Below, piece after piece: positions 47,829 through 55,319 of a stretch of 62,538 bases of DNA (the first letter of the stretch is position 1; every line of letters begins with the position of its first letter). Origin of the DNA: Chloroflexota bacterium (GTDB taxonomy: Bacteria > Chloroflexota > Dehalococcoidia > Lucifugimonadales > GCA-002723415). The stretch is from positions 1 through 62,538 of the forward strand of contig PBKN01000003.1 in assembly GCA_002721445.1 (NCBI GenBank), read 5' to 3'. The notes beneath the pieces were generated by a model. The model ran no database searches, was not told the DNA's origin, and saw only the letters and a program-made list of their open reading frames with translations. The translations under genes were made by a program, and so were the position numbers.

Positions 47829-48344
47829 TTAAGACTCTAAGTTACCTTCTTTTTTATATCTAATTGCTCTTTTAGCATATGCCTCTGAAGTATTTTTAAT
47901 TAAATCAATAAACTTTTGGTTGATTTCACTTCTAATTTTACCAGGTACTCCCATTACTATTGATTTTGCTGCGATAGATTGTTTATCGGGTAATACTGTT
48001 CCTGAAGCTATTAAAGAATCACTTCCAATAACAACTCCATCATTAACAGTTGAACCATTTCCAAGTAAAACCCTATCCCCTATTTTTGCTGCATGACATA
48101 AAACTTTGTGCCCAATTACAACATTGTTACCTATTTCTACATCAGCATCTCCATGTAGTACAGAATTGTCCTGTATACATGTGTTTTTACCAATAGCTAT
48201 TTTACCTGCATCTGCTCTAATTACTGCTCCAGGCCAAACGCTAGAACCTGCACCAATTTCTACATCCCCAATAATGTATGCGAACTCACTAATAAAAGCT
48301 GTGGGGTCTATTTTTGGTGTTTTGCCGTCTAAAGATCTAATCAT
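47829..48344 (-). CDS. Gamma-type carbonic anhydrase family protein
   Basis: The 171-residue left-handed beta-helix protein consists of hexapeptide repeats and retains the three zinc histidines in SVLHGDADV and VIGHKVLCHAA. It matches the YrdA/PaaY/Cam-like family in length. Carbonic anhydrase activity is plausible but not certain, as many family members are inactive. It overlaps nothing and is 18 bases downstream of the SDR gene. Confidence 0.88.
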   Translation of the reverse strand: MIRSLDGKTPKIDPTAFISEFAYIIGDVEIGAGSSVWPGAVIRADAGKIAIGKNTCIQDNSVLHGDADVEIGNNVVIGHKVLCHAAKIGDRVLLGNGSTVNDGVVIGSDSLIASGTVLPDKQSIAAKSIVMGVPGKIRSEINQKFIDLIKNTSEAYAKRAIRYKKEGNLES

Positions 48345-48362
48345 GTTTACTCCATTTATTTT

Positions 48363-49127
48363 TTATTTTGCTGTCCAGCCTAAATCTATTGTGTAGGAGG
48401 AGCCAGTTATTTTTGATGCTTTATCCGATGCTAGAAAAAGTGCTAAATTTGCAATTTCATCTGGTTCAATTAATGATTTAATTGCAGCTGGACCTAGGGC
48501 GATTTTTTCAATAAATTCAGATTCTTTAATATTTAAAATCTTTGCTTGATCTGCAATTTGTTTTTCAGTCATATTTGTTTTTACATAAGCAGGACATATC
48601 GCATTAGATGTTATTCCATATTCACCTACTTCTAATGCTATTGTTTTTGTTAAACCAATTAAACCATGCTTGGCAGATATATATGCTGATTTAAAAGGAC
48701 TAGCAACTAATCCATGTATAGATGAAATATTTATTACTCTACCCCACTTATTAATTTTCATATTGGGTAAAAGGTGTTTTATAAGTTGAAAAGGAGTAGT
48801 AAGCATAATTTGTATCATTGAGTTCCATACTTCGTTATCATAATTTTCAATTTTTTCAACTTTTTGGAAACCAGCATTATTTATTAATATATCAATTTTT
48901 TTATGATCTTTTTTTATTTGATTGATTATATTTTCTGTTTCAACTTGTTTAGATAAATCTGCATGATAGAAGTCACCATTTAAAGATTTGGCCACTTTTT
49001 CTCCATCAGTATCTATATCTAATATAATAATTTTGGAATTATTTTGGGCAAAATGCTCTGCTAGTGATTTTCCTATACCTGATGTACCACCAGTAATTAG
49101 AGTAGTTTTATTATTTAATTCATACAT
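48363..49127 (-). CDS. 3-hydroxybutyrate dehydrogenase-like SDR
   Basis: The 254-residue short-chain dehydrogenase has TGGTSGIGKSLA, ILINNAGFQ, ISSIHGLVASPFKSAYISAKHG (Ser/Tyr/Lys catalytic set) and NAICPAYVKTNMTEKQI. The last segment, with the helix following it, is characteristic of bacterial D-3-hydroxybutyrate dehydrogenases. The gene lies 9 bases downstream of the amidohydrolase. Confidence 0.85.
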   Translation of the reverse strand: MYELNNKTTLITGGTSGIGKSLAEHFAQNNSKIIILDIDTDGEKVAKSLNGDFYHADLSKQVETENIINQIKKDHKKIDILINNAGFQKVEKIENYDNEVWNSMIQIMLTTPFQLIKHLLPNMKINKWGRVINISSIHGLVASPFKSAYISAKHGLIGLTKTIALEVGEYGITSNAICPAYVKTNMTEKQIADQAKILNIKESEFIEKIALGPAAIKSLIEPDEIANLALFLASDKASKITGSSYTIDLGWTAK

Positions 49128-49135
49128 ATATTTTC

Positions 49136-50791
49136 CTATTTATAGTTATTTTTTGGTAGTTTGACTCTGGATATTATTTTTTGAAAGTTGTTACCTAAAA
49201 TATTTTCTCTAGATTTTATGCTTAAATCTTCCCAAATTACCCAACCTAATTGTTGCCTTGGGTCTCTCATAGGTTGATCAGTTCCGAATATAATCTTTTC
49301 ATCCCCGATTAAATCATTCAAATATTTTATAGACCTGCTTGGTACATTTGTAAAAGTTATTTCAGCGAATACATTCTTTGTTGAATTTATACACTCTGCT
49401 ACTTCATCTATATATTTGTAGGAAGCGGCTGAGTGAGCTATTAACCAACTTACATTTGGATATTTATTTGCTAGTCGTTTAATGGCATCTAATCCTCCTG
49501 TGTGTGGGGATTCAAAAGTATGCATTAAAGCATAGAGGTTATGATTATTTCCAAATTCCCACCATTGATCAAATGCAGGATCTTCATATGATAGATCCAT
49601 TTGTACATATGGTTTCATACCTATGAAACCTTGTTTTAAATATCTTAATTCAATTTCACTCGAAATTTCTTCTTCTGACATATGTGTAGGATCAATTACC
49701 GCTACGCCAAAGACTTCTTCTTTAAAATTTAGCATAGCTCTACTAACTATTTTATTTCCATCTATTGCATCAGTACAAACTGGACCATTCCAAGTCATCA
49801 TTGCTATTTGGTCTATACCACACCATCTATTTAATTCAATTACACCTTTTGCATCTCCATCTAACATAATTGGGCCAAGTGGAGATCCACTCTGCCCACC
49901 TTCATGTAGTATATGAGAATGCGCATCAATAACATGAGATGAAATAGGTATACCTTCTCTAGCTAATTCAATAATTTTATCGTCTCTAAGTTCATTTGGA
50001 TTTATATCTATAGGTTCTAAGCCTTTTAATAGACGACTTAGGTTCTTATTAGCTATTTGTTCTTTAGATTTATCTGATATTTGAGCATAATCTATATATG
50101 CTCTTGCAGCTCCAGGCGACCTAGAAGTCATTCCTGATCCAAATAACAGTCTTTGGTCTCCAAAGTCTTCGACATATTTTTCTATACCTCTATTAATTTG
50201 ATAATCAGAGAATTCTAAATGTAGATTTTCATGTAAACTCATTAGTTTATGTATGTGTTGTTGCTGAAACCAATAGTGATTTGTAAATAAAACAGGTAAT
50301 GATTTATACCTATTTAGAAATTCGTGAAAGAATGAGAATACATCATTAGCACCCCATGCTTGCATATTTCTAATGCTTCCAACTTCCATTAAGGTAAGTA
50401 TTTTATTGTTCTCTAAAGAATCCAGTGTTTCACCCATTAAATCTTTATGTAAAGAATAACTTCCAGGTACTAACCTTACTGCTCTAATTTTATTTTCATT
50501 CATAGATTTAATCATATCTTCAGATTTAGAAAAAAATCCTGGGTCTCCTATTGGATCTACGCACCATGATCCGAATAGTATATCTGAGTATTCTTCAATT
50601 TCTTTCAATAATCTAAGATTTCCATACATAGATTCGTAATGAATAGCAGATGAATGAGTTACTAACGCTCCTGAAATCTCAGCTAGTTTCATATCCTCCA
50701 ATAAATGTGTAGTTGACCATCTCTCTTTAGGATGTTTATGAGGCCTCGGCCCTACTATAGAGTTACAATCAAAATATTTTAAATTTTTCAT
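49136..50791 (-). CDS. Two-domain amidohydrolase (inactive-looking N-domain fused to an active-looking C-domain)
   Basis: From ATG 50,791 the protein has 551 residues made of two amidohydrolase-2-like TIM barrels. The first (about 1-270) begins YFDCNSIVGP, without the HxH metal pair, but keeps LLFGSGMTSRSPG in place of the usual final-strand loop. The second (about 285-551) has VIDAHSHIL (HxH), WLIAHSAA (His) and IIFGTDQPMRDPRQQ (Asp), a complete metal set. The open frame continues upstream to 50,866 but runs antisense-free through tRNA-Gly, so that extension is not coding. Family members hydrolyse or decarboxylate ring carboxylates; the substrate is unknown. Confidence 0.82.
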   Translation of the reverse strand: MKNLKYFDCNSIVGPRPHKHPKERWSTTHLLEDMKLAEISGALVTHSSAIHYESMYGNLRLLKEIEEYSDILFGSWCVDPIGDPGFFSKSEDMIKSMNENKIRAVRLVPGSYSLHKDLMGETLDSLENNKILTLMEVGSIRNMQAWGANDVFSFFHEFLNRYKSLPVLFTNHYWFQQQHIHKLMSLHENLHLEFSDYQINRGIEKYVEDFGDQRLLFGSGMTSRSPGAARAYIDYAQISDKSKEQIANKNLSRLLKGLEPIDINPNELRDDKIIELAREGIPISSHVIDAHSHILHEGGQSGSPLGPIMLDGDAKGVIELNRWCGIDQIAMMTWNGPVCTDAIDGNKIVSRAMLNFKEEVFGVAVIDPTHMSEEEISSEIELRYLKQGFIGMKPYVQMDLSYEDPAFDQWWEFGNNHNLYALMHTFESPHTGGLDAIKRLANKYPNVSWLIAHSAASYKYIDEVAECINSTKNVFAEITFTNVPSRSIKYLNDLIGDEKIIFGTDQPMRDPRQQLGWVIWEDLSIKSRENILGNNFQKIISRVKLPKNNYK

Positions 50792-50805
50792 ATTTACCAC
50801 CACAT

Positions 50806-50880
50806 TGGAGCGGGTGATGGGGATCGAACCCACGACATCCTGCTTGGGAAGCAGACACTCTACCACTGAGTTACACCCGC
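50806..50880 (-). tRNA. tRNA-Gly (anticodon CCC)
   Basis: The minus-strand cloverleaf has acceptor GCGGGTG/CACCCGC, D arm CTC/GAG, anticodon loop TTCCCAA (anticodon CCC), T loop TTCGATC, discriminator T and an encoded CCA. Its first 40 bases are repeated exactly, in opposite orientation, at 58,577-58,616. Confidence 0.95.
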
Positions 50881-50957
50881 GTGCTTTTTATTGTTTAATA
50901 AATGAAAGATTATAGTATTATATACTTTTAGCTTATTCAAATTTAGATGAGGAATAT

Positions 50958-51938
50958 ATGAATGTAAATAATAAATCTATTAAATTAGGATTGATTGGTC
51001 TTGGTAATTGGGCTAAAGAAGCGTATTTGCCTATATTACTTGGCAGAGATGATGTAGAAATTTTGGCTGTTTCAGCTAGAACTGATAAAACTTTAGATAT
51101 TGCAAAAAATATTATTAATAAAGATATTAAATTATTTAATAATTATAAAGATTTGATTGAGCAATCAGATATAGAAGCTGTATTTATAGGAATACCACAT
51201 ACAGATAGTGCACAGGTAGTAATTGATTCTATTGAAAATGATAAACATGTTTTTGTTGAACCACCATTATATTTTGGAGATAAATATGATTATATAAATA
51301 ATTTAGTTACATCAAAAAATAAAGCGATTCATATTGATGTAGAGCTAAACTTTTTACCCGTTATCTTGAAATGTAAAGAAATAGTAGATTCAGGAGATTT
51401 GGGTAAAACTTTAAGTTCTAAAATAGAACTTAAAGTTGATTGGAGTTCTGAATTAGATTTTAACATTGAGCAAATGAAAAATTATGTAATTGAACTTTCA
51501 ACTTGGTATGTACCTGTAACAGATATGTTTACTTCTGCAGATATAGAATATGCAAAATATATAAATTCTAAAAATAATTTTGATATTGGTTCAATTGAAG
51601 TTAAATATGAAAATGGATATATAGGTGAATGGAAATTTAATTTAAAAGAGCATCCAGGAATGAATTTAACTTTTGAAATTTTATTTGAAAATGGTTTTAT
51701 TAAATGTGATTTATCTACGGGTGATTTAACTATAATAGATGAAAATAAAAACGAAACAACTCAATCTATACCAGCAAAGTTACCTGTTTTTGCTTTTGCA
51801 GGTATGCAAGAAAGTGTAGATATGTTTTTAAATTCAATAAAAACAAAATCTAATACATTTGACTTAAATAAATATAAGAATATTAAAGATATACACTCTA
51901 AATTGTATTCATACTGCGAGTTAAATGAACCTATATAA
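50958..51938 (+). CDS. Gfo/Idh/MocA-like protein lacking the catalytic lysine
   Basis: The 326-residue protein starts with a Rossmann motif (GLIGLGNWAKEAYLPILLGR) and follows the Gfo/Idh/MocA layout, but the EKP motif reads VEPPLYF, so the catalytic lysine is a proline. The second half is weakly conserved. It may bind NAD(P) or a sugar without classical dehydrogenase chemistry. The final 8 bases overlap the convergent thioesterase gene. Confidence 0.75.
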   Translation: MNVNNKSIKLGLIGLGNWAKEAYLPILLGRDDVEILAVSARTDKTLDIAKNIINKDIKLFNNYKDLIEQSDIEAVFIGIPHTDSAQVVIDSIENDKHVFVEPPLYFGDKYDYINNLVTSKNKAIHIDVELNFLPVILKCKEIVDSGDLGKTLSSKIELKVDWSSELDFNIEQMKNYVIELSTWYVPVTDMFTSADIEYAKYINSKNNFDIGSIEVKYENGYIGEWKFNLKEHPGMNLTFEILFENGFIKCDLSTGDLTIIDENKNETTQSIPAKLPVFAFAGMQESVDMFLNSIKTKSNTFDLNKYKNIKDIHSKLYSYCELNEPI

Positions 51939-52389
51939 TCTGGCTAAAGCATTCTGAAGATCCTGATTTTTCAAAATCTTCAATTAAATTTCTCATTTTA
52001 TCAGGGACTAATTTAGATTTACCTATTGATGAATCATAATCAACATATATTAGTTCTATCGAAGTTAAATGTTCTTCTGTATCAGCATTATATATCTCTA
52101 TTTCTTGAGTAATACTAGTTTTACCTATTTTGGTTATTCTAGAGAAAATGTGTAAAATATCTTCAACTTTTGCAGATTGTTTGAATTCAATAGTCGCTTT
52201 AACAAGTGCTGTATCAAAATATTCTCGACTAGTTTTATTGTATAGCTTTATACCTAAATTCCTATAATATTCTGATACAGTTATTTCACCGTATTCAAGG
52301 TATTTAGCGTTAAATACTATTTCTTGTGGATCTACTTCTGCCCACCTAACTCTGACTTTAAAATTAAAATTGAATCCATTTAGCTTCAA
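51931..52389 (-). CDS. YbgC-like acyl-CoA thioesterase (hot-dog fold)
   Basis: The 152-residue 4HBT protein has VRVRWAEVDPQEIVFNAKYLEYGEITVSEYYRNLG, with the catalytic aspartate in VDPQEIVFN, then VKATIEFKQSAKVEDILHIFSRI. It hydrolyses short or aromatic acyl-CoA thioesters. It starts with TTG at 52,389, since the nearby ATG is out of frame. Confidence 0.85.
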   Translation of the reverse strand: MKLNGFNFNFKVRVRWAEVDPQEIVFNAKYLEYGEITVSEYYRNLGIKLYNKTSREYFDTALVKATIEFKQSAKVEDILHIFSRITKIGKTSITQEIEIYNADTEEHLTSIELIYVDYDSSIGKSKLVPDKMRNLIEDFEKSGSSECFSQII

Positions 52390-52441
52390 AATTTCATTAC
52401 CTACCTTGCATTATTTTTCACCTAAAGATATACTCTCTGAC

Positions 52442-52840
52442 GTGAGTTTGCAACCGAATAAAAAATGTAAAATAATCCATAATTCTCAGATGGAAGTAGA
52501 AGTTTCATCTGGTAGTATGACACGTAAAGCTGGTATTTCTGAATCACTTGTTGGTGCAAAGAATATACACTTAGCTATTTCTACGCTACCCCCTGGGGCT
52601 AGTGCCACTCCCCATTATCATGTTAATTGTGAGACTGGTATTTATATTATGAATGGAAATGGTAGGTTTTTAACTGGACCTAACCTAGATGAAGATAATA
52701 GAATAAAGGAAGGTGATTTTATTCATGTACCTTCTGGGGCAGTTCATCAACCTATTAATGATAGTGATACAGAAGATTTAGTTATGGTAGTTGCTAGAAA
52801 TACACCTACTGAAATAGTGATAGAATACGAAAAAGAATAA
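52442..52840 (+). CDS. Cupin-domain protein
   Basis: The core is a single cupin barrel: STLPPGASATPHYHVNCETGIYIMNGNGRF (motif 1 with HxH and E) and GDFIHVPSGAVHQPIND (motif 2 His). Metal-dependent isomerase, dioxygenase or binding roles are all possible. The frame is open from 52,370, but that would overlap the divergent thioesterase start; the family pattern (KCKIIHNSQMEVE before the barrel) fits a start at GTG 52,442 or TTG 52,448. The stop is 7 bases before tRNA-Ile. Confidence 0.78.
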   Translation: MSLQPNKKCKIIHNSQMEVEVSSGSMTRKAGISESLVGAKNIHLAISTLPPGASATPHYHVNCETGIYIMNGNGRFLTGPNLDEDNRIKEGDFIHVPSGAVHQPINDSDTEDLVMVVARNTPTEIVIEYEKE

Positions 52841-52847
52841 TGTATGT

Positions 52848-52924
52848 GGGCCAGTAGCTCAGCTGGTTAGAGTGCAGTCCTGATAAGACTGAGGTCCCTG
52901 GTTCGAGTCCAGGCTGGCCCACCA
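52848..52924 (+). tRNA. tRNA-Ile (anticodon GAT)
   Basis: The plus-strand cloverleaf has acceptor GGGCCAG/CTGGCCC, D arm, anticodon loop CTGATAA (GAT), T loop TTCGAGT, discriminator A and encoded CCA at 52,922-52,924. The accessory island starts directly after the CCA. Confidence 0.96.
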
Positions 52925-52949
52925 CTTCTTTAGGAACTTCAATTACTAC

Positions 52950-53144
52950 TTATTTTTCTACAATAACTTCTTTAATAACTTCTACTTCTTGGGTAATTAT
53001 TTGTGGTGTAGGTGTAGGGATAATTGCTAATCTAGCTTCAACGGTAGCATCAATATCAGCAGTAGACGCACCTGTAGCTTGTCCAGTGGCACAAGCGGGG
53101 ATAAGGAAGAGTAAACCAATTGCTAATAGATATTTAACTTTCAT
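52950..53144 (-). pseudogene. Truncated lipoprotein (64-codon remnant)
   Basis: The frame encodes a lipoprotein signal peptide (MKVKYLLAIGLLFLIPACA, lipobox IPAC) and a linker ending EVEVIKEVIVEK before a TAA. The same frame continues after the stop as VVIEVPKEV, the natural continuation of such valine-glutamate repeats, until it runs into the 3' end of tRNA-Ile. The N-terminal region is nearly the same as in the 718-residue lipoprotein at 60,370-62,526. It therefore looks like the broken end of a longer gene, cut at the tRNA. The 64-residue lipoprotein could still be made: GAGAGG lies upstream. Confidence 0.75.
53122..53141. repeat. 20-bp direct repeat, left copy (cassette boundary)
   Basis: GCTAATAGATATTTAACTTT is identical to 54,179-54,198. 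It covers codons 2-8 of the truncated lipoprotein (minus strand AAAGTTAAATATCTATTAGC). The two copies flank the nuclease gene with a 1,057-bp period. Confidence 0.9.
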
Positions 53145-53148
53145 CCCC

Positions 53149-54165
53149 TTAAACCTCTCTAGGAGTTGTTTTTATTGTTCCAGAAAGTGTGTCGTACACA
53201 CTTTGAGGGATAGGAGTTAATACTCCACCATTATTAGTGGATTTAACTACTGAATCATTTAATGAACCTTCTATTACTGTATTCAATAAAATCGGTTTAT
53301 TCGTTGTTCCAAACTCCTCATCTAAAATATTAAAGTCTATAAAATGTACCCATTGCCTATCTGATACATTACTAATCTGTGTTTCAAAAAAGTCAGCTTG
53401 TTCACCTTCTAAACAGATATAATAGGGGTCTGTTATTTGTACTTCTGCCCATCCTAAAATATCAATATTACGATTCCCAATATCTTTTTTTAATGCCATA
53501 CTATCTTTACGACTCTTAAAAAAAAGAAAAATCAGTTTATCGTTTTTTTGTAAGTTAAATATTTGCCTAGTCACGAAGGATTTGTTGGCAAATGCCCAAA
53601 AATATTGTTTCGTAGAATCTCTCATTCTTTGAAAATTATCTAAAGCTGGTTCTCCACGCAAAGCTACTAACCATTTATTAGAACTTTCGGCTGAAATCCC
53701 TTTACTTGCTAACGAATCACCAGTAAGCGTAAAAATTCTTCGTGCCATCCATTCTTGGAAATATACAGGTTCGATTTCAACACATGGAACTTCAACTTCA
53801 ACATCTTTATATAACACTACCAAAAAGCCATTATTATTTTTTATATACTCAACTTGATGTTTAGCTTTAAAATCACTGGATTTCCATTTTATTTCTACAG
53901 GGATGTAAGGCTTATAACCTTCAAAATATAGAGAGAAGTCTTGTCTATACCCTGATTGATTAGTTTTACTAGAATCTTCTGGTACTACAAGTTTTAGTTT
54001 GGATGTTTTTATTTCATCCCCTAATCCATCTGGTATTAATTTCTTTTTTTGAAGACCAGCAGAATAAAAATACAAAGCTTCTAAGTAAAATCGATGAAGT
54101 AATTTTTCATTAAATGGATTTCTATTTAATGATTTTTTTTGGCTTCGTATTGTTTTGCTATTCAT
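53149..54165 (-). CDS. PD-(D/E)XK nuclease with an EVE/PUA-like C-domain, candidate modification-dependent restriction enzyme
   Basis: The 338-residue protein has an N-terminal region with RQDFSLYF (D76) and PVEIKWK (E91, K93), the D...ExK spacing of PD-(D/E)XK nucleases. The second half (about 185-295) reads YFWAFANK ... NDKLIFLFFK ... ILGWAEV ... RQWVHFIDF, a pattern resembling EVE/YTH/PUA modified-base-binding barrels. I infer a nuclease that reads a modified base; I do not recognise a named family. It forms the single gene of an insert between 20-bp repeats. Its ATG follows three bases after the stop of a 12-codon remnant of the lipoprotein start (MFAKVKYLLALR), so it borrows that gene's expression signals. 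Confidence 0.6.
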   Translation of the reverse strand: MNSKTIRSQKKSLNRNPFNEKLLHRFYLEALYFYSAGLQKKKLIPDGLGDEIKTSKLKLVVPEDSSKTNQSGYRQDFSLYFEGYKPYIPVEIKWKSSDFKAKHQVEYIKNNNGFLVVLYKDVEVEVPCVEIEPVYFQEWMARRIFTLTGDSLASKGISAESSNKWLVALRGEPALDNFQRMRDSTKQYFWAFANKSFVTRQIFNLQKNDKLIFLFFKSRKDSMALKKDIGNRNIDILGWAEVQITDPYYICLEGEQADFFETQISNVSDRQWVHFIDFNILDEEFGTTNKPILLNTVIEGSLNDSVVKSTNNGGVLTPIPQSVYDTLSGTIKTTPREV

Positions 54166-54168
54166 ACT

Positions 54169-54207
54169 TCACCTTAACGCTAATAGATATTTAACTTTAG
54201 CAAACAT
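54169..54207 (-). pseudogene. 12-codon leader left from the lipoprotein start
   Basis: ATG at 54,207 starts MFAKVKYLLA, exactly as in the lipoprotein at 62,526, then reads LR and stops with TGA at 54,169-54,171. The identity breaks off right after GCTAATAG... codon 9. The AGGTGA made by the last codons also serves as ribosome binding site for the nuclease ATG at 54,165, so the remnant acts as a coupled leader peptide. Confidence 0.7.
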
Positions 54208-54219
54208 TTAGTTATTACT
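54179..54219. repeat. 41-bp repeat, identical to the last 41 bases of the window; includes the right 20-bp cassette repeat
   Basis: Positions 54,179-54,219 equal 62,498-62,538 base for base. The segment holds the lipoprotein start codon and its upstream region. The left limit is real (the next base differs); the right limit is the window end. Confidence 0.92.
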
Positions 54220-54681
54220 TTCGATTAGATATCACATAATATTTATATTAAAAATATAATGTATTTTCAAGAGTAAAACTACCTAACTAATTAAATCTAA
54301 TTAGATAAATATAATCTATTTACGTTTATATTATAAATTACAAATAAACACTTTTATAAAAAGAATAGAGCATTAAATTGCAAATACCATCCCCTTAGGG
54401 GATGAAGTCAGTTTAGGTTGACGACTACCCTCGACTGTTATTATAAATTACCCTCACAATGATACCTGCCTTAATATAATCTAAGAGGCTCTAGGGTGCC
54501 TATATAGCGAAGGTAATATACATACAATTAATACCCTAGTTATACTGAAAAAAGATGGGACTCCTAACCATAAAGTAGGGTCTTCTCTACAGAGTAAAAT
54601 TTTCAATAATTGGACTTATGCTATCTAAATTGACAACATTAGTTATACTAAGCATAAATAAAAAATGCAGGAGAGTAAATT
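54220..54681. other. Non-coding island region with hairpins, function unknown
   Basis: No gene is visible in these 460 bases. Structure is: a perfect 7-bp hairpin CATCCCC-TTA-GGGGATG at 54,388-54,404; CTAGGGT (54,491-54,497) complementary to ACCCTAG (54,533-54,539); and two TACCCTC copies near 54,430 and 54,455. It is locally less A+T-rich than its flanks. It could hold a regulatory RNA, an element origin or long upstream regions of the nuclease and small-protein genes. I cannot choose between these. Confidence 0.45.
54630..54658 (+). promoter_or_regulatory. Sigma-70-like promoter for the 34-aa membrane protein
   Basis: TTGACA at 54,630-54,635, a 17-base spacer, then CATAAA at 54,653-54,658. 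Transcription would start about 54,665, just before AGGAG at 54,669-54,673 and the ATG at 54,682. Confidence 0.5.
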
Positions 54682-54786
54682 ATGTGGGAGAAAATTGGTG
54701 GCATAATTGGATTCTTGGTGGTTCTAGTCGTATTAGGTGTTGGATTGTACATATTTTACCAAGTGATGATGGGTTGGGAGGCGTGA
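54682..54786 (+). CDS. Small membrane protein (34 aa)
   Basis: The frame encodes MWEKIGGIIGF, a single hydrophobic helix through residue about 26 and a tail QVMMGWEA, with AGGAG nine bases upstream and a promoter-like pair before it. Size, one helix and good signals resemble small toxins, holins or regulatory membrane peptides of mobile elements, but no family is recognised. It is the only plus-strand gene in this part of the island. Confidence 0.6.
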   Translation: MWEKIGGIIGFLVVLVVLGVGLYIFYQVMMGWEA

Positions 54787-54815
54787 CCCAAGTAGAGTAA
54801 AAATCCTATTCTTTC

Positions 54816-55094
54816 TTATACTGTAATAGTTTCTCTAGGTACTATAACCTCTTCATCATCAATATCATTAGTAATAACATTTTCCAAGTAAGATTTAAAG
54901 TTTGGTCGAGAATCTATCATTTCCATTAGTCTATCCATAAATCCTGTTTCTTGCTTTAATATCTTTTCCATTGTTCTTCTAGTAAATTTACTCTGCATAT
55001 ATTCTTCCTCCTCATTGAAATAATTACGATATACCAATAATAATTCATTTAGCGTAGTATCTTGTGGTTTATAAATTGATTTAGTTTTAAGCAT
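54816..55094 (-). CDS. Unknown island protein (92 aa)
   Basis: The protein is helical and charged: SIYKPQDTTLNELLLVYRNYFNEEEEYMQSKF, FMDRLMEMIDSRPNFKSYLENVI, acidic C-terminus. No recognised motif. A strong AGGAGG lies just 3 bases before the ATG. A palindrome and two direct repeats lie upstream, suggesting control. It follows the primase-like gene on the same strand. Confidence 0.6.
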   Translation of the reverse strand: MLKTKSIYKPQDTTLNELLLVYRNYFNEEEEYMQSKFTRRTMEKILKQETGFMDRLMEMIDSRPNFKSYLENVITNDIDDEEVIVPRETITV

Positions 55095-55170
55095 ATTCCT
55101 CCTAAAGTATTTGTATAAATATAGTTAAGTATTAATAGACAACTATTCATAGAATAGAGTATATACATAC

Positions 55171-55197
55171 TAAGTGTTTAGGTAGAGTAAGTGTTTA
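55171..55197. repeat. Two 10-bp direct repeats, candidate operator
   Basis: TAAGTGTTTA occurs at 55,171-55,180 and again at 55,188-55,197, 17 bases apart start to start, about 80-100 bases upstream of the 92-residue gene's start. Spacing is slightly under two helical turns. Confidence 0.45.
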
Positions 55198-55201
55198 ATA
55201 G

Positions 55202-55217
55202 GTTCAACAAGTTGAAC
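55202..55217. promoter_or_regulatory. Palindrome GTTCAAC-AA-GTTGAAC
   Basis: Perfect 7-bp inverted repeat with a 2-base spacer in the 225-bp gap between the primase-like gene and the 92-residue gene. There is no T-tract beside it, so an operator is more likely than a terminator. Confidence 0.45.
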
Positions 55218-55319
55218 AAGAACTAGAGAGGGATTAACCTCTTATAATCTATTATACTCAAGTAATGAATATTTTCTTAAGGATTTATGTTAAGGCTTTG
55301 TTAAGGTTTTAGGGTACGT

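Noticed and set aside
50792-50866. 25-codon N-terminal extension of the amidohydrolase
   Set aside because: It lies within the tRNA-Gly gene; the family homology begins after the ATG at 50,791.
54388-54404. Hairpin as a rho-independent terminator
   Set aside because: No run of T follows on either strand.
54618-54800. 60-codon plus-strand frame overlapping the 34-aa gene
   Set aside because: It has no ribosome binding site and crosses the promoter; the frame starting at 54,682 has all signals.
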